NCBI RefSeq assembly: GCF_031127815.1
Contig: NZ_JARXHY010000003.1
Span: forward strand, 310,001 to 374,000
Origin: Pelagicoccus sp. SDUM812003
Lineage (GTDB): Bacteria > Verrucomicrobiota > Verrucomicrobiia > Opitutales > Opitutaceae
Direction: 5' to 3'
DNA length: 64,000 bases
Below the pieces are notes generated by a model. That model ran no database searches. It was not told the DNA's origin and worked only from the letters and a program-made list of their open reading frames with translations. Numbering within the stretch: the stretch's first letter is position 1; each line of letters opens with the position of its first letter. The position numbers and the translations under genes were made by a program. Positions 19,901 through 26,784 of this stretch are shown one piece after another.

Positions 19901-21253
19901 AAAGTCACCGGACAGACTATCCAAGCGGATGGCGACGAGATTGCGGATCCGTTCGACTCGGAGATTTCGATCGACGATTTCGATGATGACGGAGCTTTGG
20001 AAGACGCCCTTTCGGCGAGCGAGGACGCTGGCGAGCTGGACGCTCTGGCGAGCGACGCTGGCGAAAAGGCGCCGACCAAGGTGGTGGAGAAGGTTATCGA
20101 AATGCCCAAGCCAAGTTTGCTTTGGCGCCTAACTCACTCTTTGACGGTCGCCGCGGGTCTGGTCCTGATCGGCGCCGCCTGGTTGCTGACCTCTTGGAAG
20201 CAGGAGATCACCGAATACCTCGACGGTCGCGACCTCGATGGATCGGCGTTGATCCAGCAGATCAAGAGCATCGGAAGCCACGCTTTGGAGGAATTCGACG
20301 AAAACGGTCTCTATCGCATGCAGTGGGTGGACAGTGAAATCCGCCGCGTCGCCCACAATGAAATTCGCCTGCATGCCCTGGTGGGAGCGCAGCTTCGCGA
20401 AAACCTATACTTGCCGGTGCATGAGTCGGAGATCGACGGCAAGCAGGGCTACGATGAGGAGGAGCTCCTGAACGCTCTGACCTATGCCCAGCAGAATTTT
20501 CCCGAGCAGATCGGAAACTTCCCCGAGAAGCCTTGGCGGGCGCTCTATCGCATGTCAGCGTCGCGAAACGAAGTGCTGCCGCTGCGCATCACCTACAGCC
20601 TGACGCGCGATTCCGAGAAGTCGGATTGGGAGCTGGCGGGCATCAAGGTGAAGGGCCACAAGAAGGAGCTCGAGTGGCCGCAGGGCAAGCCGGCCTATGC
20701 CTACGGAGATCATGCCTACGACGTGGATTCGGACCAGTTCAGGCGCCTGTTGGCGAAGTACCAGGAATCCTCGAGCCAGTTCGTGGCCAGCATCGACTCC
20801 TTGAAGGGCAGCTATGAGGAAAAACTGGCCTCGCTGCAGCGAGAGAACGACAAACGGCGCGAGCGCGTGATGATGGCCCTTTCCCCCGGAAACTTTTATG
20901 ACGGTCTGGCCATCGTGGGCGAGGATGCCGCGGTCTCGCAGGGCGTCACCATTGTGATCACCGAGACGCGGGAGCGTGGCTCGCTGGTGAAGGGAGTCTT
21001 TCAGGTCCGCGAGGAGGGAGGTTCCGTTTCCAAGATGTTTGTGGGTTCGGTCGATTTCGAGACCTTGCCCAGCGGTCGTGAGCAAGGCGTTCTCAACCTG
21101 CGCACAGTGGCGGTTCAGGAAGCGGAAGCGCCCGAAACCGAGGCTAGATTCTTCAAGCCGGAGAGCGTTTCCAGCATTCGCCTCAAGACGGACGGATTCC
21201 GGATCGAGGGCGATACTCGAGATTTTTCGCTGCGTTTGACGCGTCACATGTAG
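16919..21253 (+). CDS. Very large acidic repeat protein with a single transmembrane helix, function unknown
   Basis: 1444 residues, not recognised. Residues 1 to ~1065 are extremely rich in Glu/Asp/Ser/Pro/Ala and probably disordered. One membrane helix follows (about 1070-1092, VAAGLVLIGAAWLLTSW), then a ~350-residue C-terminal domain with mixed helices, a short coiled coil (SLKGSYEEKLASLQREN) and a beta-rich end. With no signal peptide, the acidic arm is probably cytoplasmic and the C-terminal domain outside the inner membrane. The arm holds repeated short motifs: DLSD(I/S)xAxFEE about four times (near 18390, 18630, 18835, 19075), D(D/E)EExxAMPxxxxLM about four times (near 19310, 19410, 19535, 19650), and (L/M)EIPADP twice (near 17765 and 17960). 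Such spaced motifs usually act as docking sites. A sigma-28-like promoter precedes the gene. Confidence 0.85.
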   Translation: MTQSESPDFEFDPTDLEVEGEDAPTPEQGGDVSDESESNEPDYSSEVSEDKSLREDSSEDDPSDDELSGFDIDSLPDAFSPSEPSASDDGADSSRDPADRPTSSETVANSQTEDESVGAVEKMPKEPPERSMRDLGPDDLGADVFSEMFEDEEAVSFDDVLDDLMEQVEAFEAGGVIDMDEQEGDGDSRASETPDIFKLDDPDDSLQRSVDPNAEAPSRAKKPQAPPPVEVEQSKPLADTPSPDPRSIAASEPPAPSETSQSSPPAEAKADVEPPRPVSPDLEIPADPELSGPKAPQASSQVTPSSAPAPEPVESQAAESEPVSPRRATETKGATGAAASPPPSPDMEIPADPVQAEEPPVEQTSEKEPREEQVPEETAQPSGSQADSPDRGQPNSERAPAEGRERVFYQAEPEAPANEQENDTSAEEPVSEGTEPVAETPSEGPLEQESEADASVKDEEFQVDQTEAVASELSDSRSAEFEAEAAETEQDLSDSVEALFEEADEEPVELENAAAGEDEAPEAVEQTNALDEEESVASELEEIAEETPASETPDDPQSENPSAEAEEDEDADLSDIEAIFEEEDIENPDAVSDDGSAPVEQEETEQADQLEAEEEIEQDSVADAAVEDGFGEEEDEDADLSDIEAIFEDEAEEDSTPEEMVDESAAAASEETVSDAEQEGNTETVSQDAQLESDEEETSDQGEELDTELSEDLDAEEEDLSDIAAAFEEAEDESSAEPEGASEALDEAEQDDDEEEIALPDDQELTDEVADEAPSDPAAPGLEILDDDDEEETLDDDEEEIAAMPSPLDLMSEASGDSDEDEPEETIEDDDEEEAKAVAMPTAEDLLKRAGSLLNGDKPIDGANELLDDLDDEEEITAMPSPQDLMAEAAPEGSEDISDAPEAEDGIIEDDEEGLVAMPDPSSLMESASEGESEQQEEKKSGDVADRAGDLPPPPPAPVEIIDDDPLDEDEIADSEESGSEMIEDDEDPEAILAKVTGQTIQADGDEIADPFDSEISIDDFDDDGALEDALSASEDAGELDALASDAGEKAPTKVVEKVIEMPKPSLLWRLTHSLTVAAGLVLIGAAWLLTSWKQEITEYLDGRDLDGSALIQQIKSIGSHALEEFDENGLYRMQWVDSEIRRVAHNEIRLHALVGAQLRENLYLPVHESEIDGKQGYDEEELLNALTYAQQNFPEQIGNFPEKPWRALYRMSASRNEVLPLRITYSLTRDSEKSDWELAGIKVKGHKKELEWPQGKPAYAYGDHAYDVDSDQFRRLLAKYQESSSQFVASIDSLKGSYEEKLASLQRENDKRRERVMMALSPGNFYDGLAIVGEDAAVSQGVTIVITETRERGSLVKGVFQVREEGGSVSKMFVGSVDFETLPSGREQGVLNLRTVAVQEAEAPETEARFFKPESVSSIRLKTDGFRIEGDTRDFSLRLTRHM
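18614..18855 (+). repeat. 41-bp exact direct repeat inside the acidic protein gene
   Basis: Bases 18614-18654 and 18815-18855 are identical over 41 bases and lie 201 bases (67 codons) apart, in frame. Both encode the EEDEDADLSDIEAI motif. DNA identity, beyond what the protein motif requires, points to a recent internal duplication or gene conversion. Confidence 0.85.
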
Positions 21254-21298
21254 CTTTGGGATCGCCAGAGCGATGCGAGGCGCCTTGGTTTAGGCCCG

Positions 21299-21754
21299 AT
21301 GAGCTCGACGTCTCTTAATCCGGAATTCTCGAAAGCATTGGATGCCAAGGTAGGCTCGGCCCGCTCCGCCAGAATGGCATGGGAGCGTGCTGCGGAGAAG
21401 GCGGTATCGGCCGGACTTTCCGAGGCCAACGCGCTGCGGCTGCTCGCTCTCTTCAGCAGTCCCCGCCACATGGAGCATCTCGTGCAAGGCGCGGCGCGGG
21501 CGGGCTCCTCTCCGGACCAGACCCTGGAAGCGTTTTTCCAGCGCGTGGACGAGCTGCCCTTTTCGGTGGAGGATTGGTTCGCCGCCTTCGAAGTCGTGCT
21601 GGCGAGGCTCATTCGAGACTCCCGCAGCGTGAAGCCCGAGGTCATCGCAGGTTACCTCAGTTGCTGCGCGGAATTTGCTGGAAACAACGAAGCAGGGCAG
21701 AGCCTGCGCGAGATCGTCAGCGAAATGATCGAGCGCTACGGTTTCGACGGATAA
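21299..21754 (+). CDS. Hypothetical helical cytoplasmic protein
   Basis: A 151-residue protein that is not recognised. It has no signal peptide or membrane segment; the sequence is Ala/Leu/Glu/Arg-rich and predicted helical throughout (for example SARMAWERAAEKAVSAGLSEANALRLLALF). It starts 45 bases after the acidic transmembrane protein and is probably co-transcribed with it, so it could be a cytoplasmic partner of the acidic arm. That is inference from position only. Codon use looks normal for the window. Confidence 0.7.
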   Translation: MSSTSLNPEFSKALDAKVGSARSARMAWERAAEKAVSAGLSEANALRLLALFSSPRHMEHLVQGAARAGSSPDQTLEAFFQRVDELPFSVEDWFAAFEVVLARLIRDSRSVKPEVIAGYLSCCAEFAGNNEAGQSLREIVSEMIERYGFDG

Positions 21755-21970
21755 CGCCGACTGCGGCCTTGCGTAGCGTTCGGTAGGGGAGACGGGATAG
21801 GCAGCTCAGGGCTGCGATGAGCGTTTGGGCTCACCGTGTGGCTCGGTTTTGAGGGATCGACGCGTAATCCGCTAGACAGGCTCAGAGCGAGCGGAAAGGG
21901 GCGATGCAACAGTCCATAGCCGTTGTTTCGGCCTGGAAGTCATCAACCTCAACCGCGAGTTAGCAATACC

Positions 21971-22432
21971 ATGATCAATCGAAGCCGCCCTCTCTCCCGA
22001 ATCCTTGCCGCGTTATCCATTTTCAGTTTCCTAGCAGCAGGGGCGACGCTCGCTTGCGACGAGAAGGGGGAGGACGTTGCCGTCGAGCTCGCTGACAGCG
22101 ACTGCGGCAGCGCTTGCGTGATGGTTTTTGGCACAGTGGGCGAACCGTTTCATGTCGATCTGGCAGGAGGGAAACAGGCCCGCGGAGCCCAGTATGTGAG
22201 TGGTCCGAATGCCCTCGGGGAGCCTTGCGAGCTGCCCGAGGGTATCGCTTTCGACGAAACGTCCTTGTCCTTGGAGGGCGTGCCCTCGCGGCCTGGGTTT
22301 CACGAGTTCGTCCTGCTGGAAACCAAGCGCGGCATCACGACCGAACGAGTGGTGCTCATCGACATCCAAGCCCCGGTAGAGGCTCGGAGCTTGCAGAGCT
22401 ACGCTTCCTATTTTCTGGGCGGCATCCGCTAG
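21971..22432 (+). CDS. Small secreted protein with a putative Ig-like (He_PIG type) domain
   Basis: A 153-residue protein. The ATG at 21971 gives a proper signal peptide (MINRSRPLSRILAALSIF..., cleavage near ALA|CDE or GAT), whereas the TTG 48 bases upstream would not, so the ATG is chosen. The mature part contains LPEGIAFDETSLSLEGVPSRPGFHEFVL, which fits the LPxGLxxD...GxPxxxGxYxF pattern of putative Ig (He_PIG) domains. Cys30 lies close to the end of the hydrophobic core (ATLACDEK), so a lipoprotein is possible, though the lipobox is not canonical. Two further cysteines (DCGSAC) may form a disulfide. Function unknown. Confidence 0.65.
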   Translation: MINRSRPLSRILAALSIFSFLAAGATLACDEKGEDVAVELADSDCGSACVMVFGTVGEPFHVDLAGGKQARGAQYVSGPNALGEPCELPEGIAFDETSLSLEGVPSRPGFHEFVLLETKRGITTERVVLIDIQAPVEARSLQSYASYFLGGIR

Positions 22433-22846
22433 CCCATGCGAGCTCCTCTCTCGGCAGCTCGAGGATCAGGCGTTTCGCTGCACTCGAAGGCGCTTGCGCA
22501 AAGCGCCGCGACAGTGGCGTTTCGCTTCTTCCTGCAAGCGGCTTCTCATGGTATGGCGCCGAGCTCCTAGTGGAAAGGAGCTAGGGTTGCTGGGTGAAAG
22601 CGATACGATCGCGTAAAAATGAATGGCATTCATCGTTTACGTGCGACTTTTAGAAACGCGGCATGCGAAATGCTCTAGTGGATACGCACGCCTGAAGCGC
22701 TTGGTATCGGCGATAGACTATTGTCGAGGCCTTCTTGCGGAACCGCTTTTACTGATATCGATTTGTCACAGATTCTGCGCGTAAAAGAATCTCTTCACTA
22801 AATTATTAGTGGACAAATCGGTCCCGTGTATTAGTTTATTCGTTAC
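22433..22846. other. Intergenic region upstream of phoH
   Basis: 414 bases without a convincing gene. It becomes AT-rich over the last ~120 bases before phoH, as expected for a promoter, but no clear -35/-10 pair is called. It contains one copy of the over-represented GTGGATAC word (22678-22685) and a 15-bp dyad (22619-22633). No RNA structure was recognised. Confidence 0.5.
22619..22633. promoter_or_regulatory. 15-bp dyad, possible operator
   Basis: ATGAATG-G-CATTCAT, a perfect inverted repeat with 7-base arms around one base, about 215 bases before the phoH start. A few such dyads are expected by chance in 64 kb, so only position supports it. Confidence 0.2.
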
Positions 22847-24334
22847 ATGGAGATTCCTTCTGGTTCTTCTAAAATAAAGCAGAACGGCGAAGTCGCCAGC
22901 CGTGTTAAGACATACGTTTTGGATACGAATGTTCTCATTCACGACCCCCACTGCCTTTATAAATTCGACGACAACAATCTGGTTATTCCCATCGAGGTTT
23001 TGGAGGAACTGGATTCTATCAAGATGGAGCAATCCTCTGAGCGAGGGCGAAACGCCCGGCGCGTGCACAGGATGCTAAGGGAGCTTCTCCCTGACTCGCG
23101 CTCCATGGCGGAGGGGGTGAAGCTCGATACGGGCGGCACGCTGACGGTTGTCATCAATAAATACCTACAAGGCGGTTCTTTCGAGCTCCCGCCTAATCTG
23201 GCCCAGTTGAGGTCGGTGCTGGACTTCGACAAGAAGGACAATCGAATCATCGCCGCGGCCCTGTTCGTGCAGGAGAATCTTCCTCCCCCGACCATTCTTG
23301 TATCCAAAGATGTGAACGTGCAGCTCAAAGCTCGAGCTGTCGGCTTGGAGGCTGAGGACTATCTCAACGACAAGGCTCCTGAGGAGCCGGAGTATCAGTC
23401 CTATCGAAGGATAGATGTATCCAAATATGAGTTACAAAGATTCGCTTCCGAAGGGGAGTTCGAGCTGGCGGAGGAAGTGGGCTCGAAGCTTTTCGTGAAC
23501 GAGTACGTTCTTTTGGCCTCGGTTGAGGGCAAGACGATGCCCGCGCGCCATTATGGTGACGGTGTATTGAGAAAGTTGATATTCCCGGAGTATGTCAAGG
23601 CGCCCGGCGGAGTTCCCATCCGCCCGAGGAATCTAGAGCAGCGTTTCTTCATGGACGCCTTGCTGGACGATTCCGTGTCTTTGATTACATGCTATGGAAA
23701 GGCTGGTACCGGTAAGACCCTTCTTTCCACGGTGTGCGCCATCTATCAGACCACGGCGTCGCACGACTGCAAGTATGATGGAGTATCGATTTCTCGCCCC
23801 GTCATCGGTGTGGGCAAGGAGATCGGGTTCCTTCCGGGAACCTTGGAAGAAAAGATGAATCCTTGGTTGCAGCCCTATTACGATGCCCTCGAGGTGCTCG
23901 TGCCGGCGAACAAGCCCAAGGATCCTCAATTCGAGAACAAGCGGCAGCGTCGCAAGGGCAAGGAGAAGGAGGATGCGACGGGCCCTGCCAAGGCTCCGAA
24001 GCCATACGAGAAGCTGCTGGAAAGCGGCCTGGTGGAAATCGAGGCTCTTTGCTTCATTCGCGGCCGCTCGATCTCACGTCGTTTCTTCATCCTGGACGAA
24101 GCTCAGCAGCTCACGCCACATGAGGTGAAGACGGTGATCACTCGAATCTCCGAGGGGTCGAAGATCGTCTTGATCGGCGATCCCGCCCAGATCGATAATC
24201 CCTATGTGGATTCTCGCAGCAACGGGCTGGTCTACTGCTCGAATCGCATGAAGGGCCAGGCGATCGCCGCCCATGTGCAACTGACCAAGGGAGAGCGCTC
24301 CTTGCTTGCGGAACTCGCGGCGGATTTGCTCTAG
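22847..24334 (+). CDS. phoH: PIN domain - PhoH ATPase fusion protein
   Basis: A 495-residue protein of the PhoH2/YlaK type. The N-terminal PIN ribonuclease domain (about 21-155) starts TYVLDTNVLIHDP with the first catalytic Asp (D26), followed by the conserved acidic VLEELD. The C-terminal PhoH ATPase has Walker A YGKAGTGKTLL (about 282-292), Walker B FFILDEAQQL (about 413-422) and the SKIVLIGDPAQIDNP sensor block. In this family the ATPase is thought to unwind RNA for the PIN nuclease. An insertion rich in Lys/Arg (KNKRQRRKGKEKE, about 364-376) lies in the ATPase domain. No Shine-Dalgarno is visible before the ATG. A terminator follows the gene. Confidence 0.93.
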   Translation: MEIPSGSSKIKQNGEVASRVKTYVLDTNVLIHDPHCLYKFDDNNLVIPIEVLEELDSIKMEQSSERGRNARRVHRMLRELLPDSRSMAEGVKLDTGGTLTVVINKYLQGGSFELPPNLAQLRSVLDFDKKDNRIIAAALFVQENLPPPTILVSKDVNVQLKARAVGLEAEDYLNDKAPEEPEYQSYRRIDVSKYELQRFASEGEFELAEEVGSKLFVNEYVLLASVEGKTMPARHYGDGVLRKLIFPEYVKAPGGVPIRPRNLEQRFFMDALLDDSVSLITCYGKAGTGKTLLSTVCAIYQTTASHDCKYDGVSISRPVIGVGKEIGFLPGTLEEKMNPWLQPYYDALEVLVPANKPKDPQFENKRQRRKGKEKEDATGPAKAPKPYEKLLESGLVEIEALCFIRGRSISRRFFILDEAQQLTPHEVKTVITRISEGSKIVLIGDPAQIDNPYVDSRSNGLVYCSNRMKGQAIAAHVQLTKGERSLLAELAADLL

Positions 24335-24371
24335 ACCGTTTCGGGCCAAAAGACGTTTTCTTTTACTCTGA

Positions 24372-24398
24372 AGCTCCGCAGGGCCCTGCGGGGCTTTT
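24372..24398 (+). terminator. Rho-independent terminator between phoH and def
   Basis: A GC-rich stem AGCTCCGCAGG / CCTGCGGGGCT (one mismatch pair) followed by TTTTCC on the plus strand, between two convergent genes. It ends phoH transcription and could also slow read-through from def. Confidence 0.85.
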
Positions 24399-24426
24399 CC
24401 TTTGCGTCCAGCGAGAGCGCGTGGCG

Positions 24427-24999
24427 CTACGACTCGCGCTTGAGGCGCTGCTGGGTGCGAGCCTTGAGCTGGTTGATCGGCAGTTGGATCTTTTTGAGCA
24501 CCCGCTTTTTCATACGGTCGGTGAAAAGGATGCCATTGAGGTGGTCGACTTCGTGCTGGATGCATCGCCCCAGCAGACCGTTGCATTCGATGATGTGGGG
24601 CGCTCCGTCGATGTCTTGGTATTCGCAGCGGATCCAGTCCGGGCGATCGACATCGCCTCGGATGTCGGGGAAGGAGAGGCAGCCCTCCTCGTAGGTGGTT
24701 TCCGGCGACTCGATGGGAGTCACCTTCGGGTTGCATAGGCCCATGGGCATGAAGAGCTCCATCGGGGGCGTCGCTCCGTCCAGCGTGTATTCGAAATCCG
24801 GATCCGCTCCTTGCAGGTCGACGACGCAGAACTGCAGCGCCTTTCCGATCTGCTGGGCGGCTAGGCCGATACCCTCCGCCTCGTACATGGTGTCGACCAT
24901 GTCTTCGAATAGCTCGGCCAGCTCGTCGTCGAAGGAGGTGACGGGCTCGCCGCTTTGGTGGAGGACTTTTTCCCCGTATTGAACTATTTGTAGAACCAT
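24427..24999 (-). CDS. def: Peptide deformylase
   Basis: A 190-residue protein of normal length that removes the formyl group from the N-terminal Met of new proteins. All three family motifs are present: GIGLAAQQIG (43-52), EEGCLSFPD (104-112, metal ligand C107) and QHEVDHLNG (148-156, ligands H149 and H153 and catalytic E150). It converges on phoH and is a single-gene unit here, since the fmt gene that often accompanies def is not adjacent. The start at 24999 gives MVLQIVQYGEKVLHQ, the usual N-terminus. Confidence 0.97.
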   Translation of the reverse strand: MVLQIVQYGEKVLHQSGEPVTSFDDELAELFEDMVDTMYEAEGIGLAAQQIGKALQFCVVDLQGADPDFEYTLDGATPPMELFMPMGLCNPKVTPIESPETTYEEGCLSFPDIRGDVDRPDWIRCEYQDIDGAPHIIECNGLLGRCIQHEVDHLNGILFTDRMKKRVLKKIQLPINQLKARTQQRLKRES

Positions 25000-25071
25000 G
25001 GGTCTTCGTTTTTGACCTAGCCAACACTTGCGCCAATTCTAGTTCAATTCCTTTCTTCGCTGCCCGTTTTC

Positions 25072-26763
25072 ATGTCTAAACAAGATAAATCCGTCAAAGC
25101 GATGCCGATAAGCGCCTGGCTGCTCGTCATTTGCGGCTGCATAGTCATCGCGTTTGGCTGGATGGTGCCGTCGCGCTTCAAGTCGGTGCCTTTCGGCGTG
25201 GTCAGGCAGGCTGGGGTGGAGGGGAGCTCCCTGGCGGATATCGCCCGCGAGCAGTTTATGGACGGAAACTTCTCGGCAGCTCGCTCGTTGGCGGAGGCGG
25301 CTAGCTCCTTAGGCGACAAGAAGGCCGCTTTGACGCTTTCGCAGGTGACGATGGAGTTGGAGGCCAGCGCGCAGCTGGCTCGCTGGGGGGCTTGGGACCC
25401 GTTTCTCGAAGCGGCGTTGGATGCGGTGCCCTTGGAGGCTTATTCCTCCGAGCCGGGCTTGCTTGGCATATTGATAGCCGAAGCCTGCCGCCAGCCCGTC
25501 GCGGCTCTGTTGGAGAATTCCCGCAATCCCTTGGTCGGCTCCTTGCTGGAGAGCGGAGCGTTTACCACCTACAAGCGTTTGTTTCCTGTATCCAGTTCTT
25601 CGGGACGCCCATTGGAGGTGACTTTGCTGGGGTTGGGCTTGCTGGCGCAAGGGGACCATTTCTCCAGCGAGTTTAGACAGGAACTGCGCGATTTGTTGAT
25701 GCAGGCCAAGGCGACTGGCGATGTCGGCGCTCTGGAGGACGTCTATCTTGATAGCTTGTCTCTAATGCGGATTTTCGATTGGGGACAATTCTCGGAGGTC
25801 GCCTCGCGCCTGCGCTCCAGCCAGGACCTACAGCGCTTGCGCTATCTGCTGCACCGCCGCTCGGAGAACCAGGCCTTGGTATTCGCGATGACGCTCGCGA
25901 GCGAACGTCCGGCGGAACTGTTCGACTATTTGGAAGCTTATGGTGACGAAGGCTTCGAGCGTTTGCGCTTCGCGCTGGGGACCGGCGTGGGTGGCTACCG
26001 TCTGGCCCTGCGCGAGCAACTGCCCATCGAGCTGGCTAAGCTCGAATCGGCGGGCTCGTATGTGGAAACCCTGCAGAACGCCATGGCGCCATACAGTCTG
26101 CGGCAGCCGCGCCTGTCGTTGGCCATCAAATACGGATGCTTCTTCGTGGGCTCGTTTATCGCCCTGTTCGGCCTGAGCAGATTCGGCCAGTTCTACAAGG
26201 AACGCGCCTCGCCCGCTCTCGCCTTCACGCAACGCTTCTTCGGCGCCTCGGCCTCCGTGCTGGTGTTCGCCGTACTGAGCGAACCCTACCTCGCGAACGC
26301 TGGAGCGTTCGAGGGATACTCCTTTCGGTTTGTCATGCCCGTTCTCGCCAACGTGGATGGCGAACTTCAAGTCGTCGAAACCACTCCTACTATATCTATG
26401 GAACCAGCAACCCTACTCTCGATAGCGTTCTTCCTCCTTCTGCAGGTGCTCGTCTTTTTGATCTGCCTGCTCAAGGTGAGGGAAATCGAACGCCGCGAAC
26501 TCGACCCTCTCGTGAAGCTGAAGCTGATGGAAAACGAGGAAAACCTGTTCGATAGCGGGCTTTATGTCGGCATCGCGGGCACCTGTATTTCCTTGGTCAT
26601 GCAGGTTATCCATCTGGTGGAGGCGAACTTGCTCGCGGCATATTCCTCCAACCTGTTTGGCATCCTCTGCGTGGCGATCGTCAAGATTCGCTTGGTGCGT
26701 CCCTACAAGACCAAGCTGATCATGGCAGGCCAGAGCCAAATCGCTAAGCTGGTGAAGGAGTAG
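25072..26763 (+). CDS. Polytopic membrane protein of unknown function
   Basis: A 563-residue protein, not recognised. One N-terminal membrane helix (about 14-33) is followed by a ~310-residue helical region that looks like short alpha-helical repeats (DIAREQFMDGNFSAARSLAEAAS...). About five membrane helices then follow near 350-370, 390-408, 446-467, 493-513 and 523-541. The helical region should therefore lie on one side of the membrane and end in a membrane bundle. The gene is 21 bases upstream of a coiled-coil membrane protein gene, and the two form an apparent operon. The TPR-like reading of the helical part is tentative. Confidence 0.75.
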   Translation: MSKQDKSVKAMPISAWLLVICGCIVIAFGWMVPSRFKSVPFGVVRQAGVEGSSLADIAREQFMDGNFSAARSLAEAASSLGDKKAALTLSQVTMELEASAQLARWGAWDPFLEAALDAVPLEAYSSEPGLLGILIAEACRQPVAALLENSRNPLVGSLLESGAFTTYKRLFPVSSSSGRPLEVTLLGLGLLAQGDHFSSEFRQELRDLLMQAKATGDVGALEDVYLDSLSLMRIFDWGQFSEVASRLRSSQDLQRLRYLLHRRSENQALVFAMTLASERPAELFDYLEAYGDEGFERLRFALGTGVGGYRLALREQLPIELAKLESAGSYVETLQNAMAPYSLRQPRLSLAIKYGCFFVGSFIALFGLSRFGQFYKERASPALAFTQRFFGASASVLVFAVLSEPYLANAGAFEGYSFRFVMPVLANVDGELQVVETTPTISMEPATLLSIAFFLLLQVLVFLICLLKVREIERRELDPLVKLKLMENEENLFDSGLYVGIAGTCISLVMQVIHLVEANLLAAYSSNLFGILCVAIVKIRLVRPYKTKLIMAGQSQIAKLVKE

Positions 26764-26784
26764 GGGAAAAGTAAATACGATCTC

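Noticed and set aside
18310-20109. 599-codon open frame on the minus strand, Ser-rich
   Set aside because: Antisense to the acidic protein: GAN codons read backwards as TCN (Ser), which removes stops. No start context or family resemblance.
21755-21970. Possible riboswitch or structured leader before the Ig-like gene
   Set aside because: Some GC-rich pairing is visible but no known riboswitch core (for example the c-di-GMP or cobalamin consensus) could be recognised.
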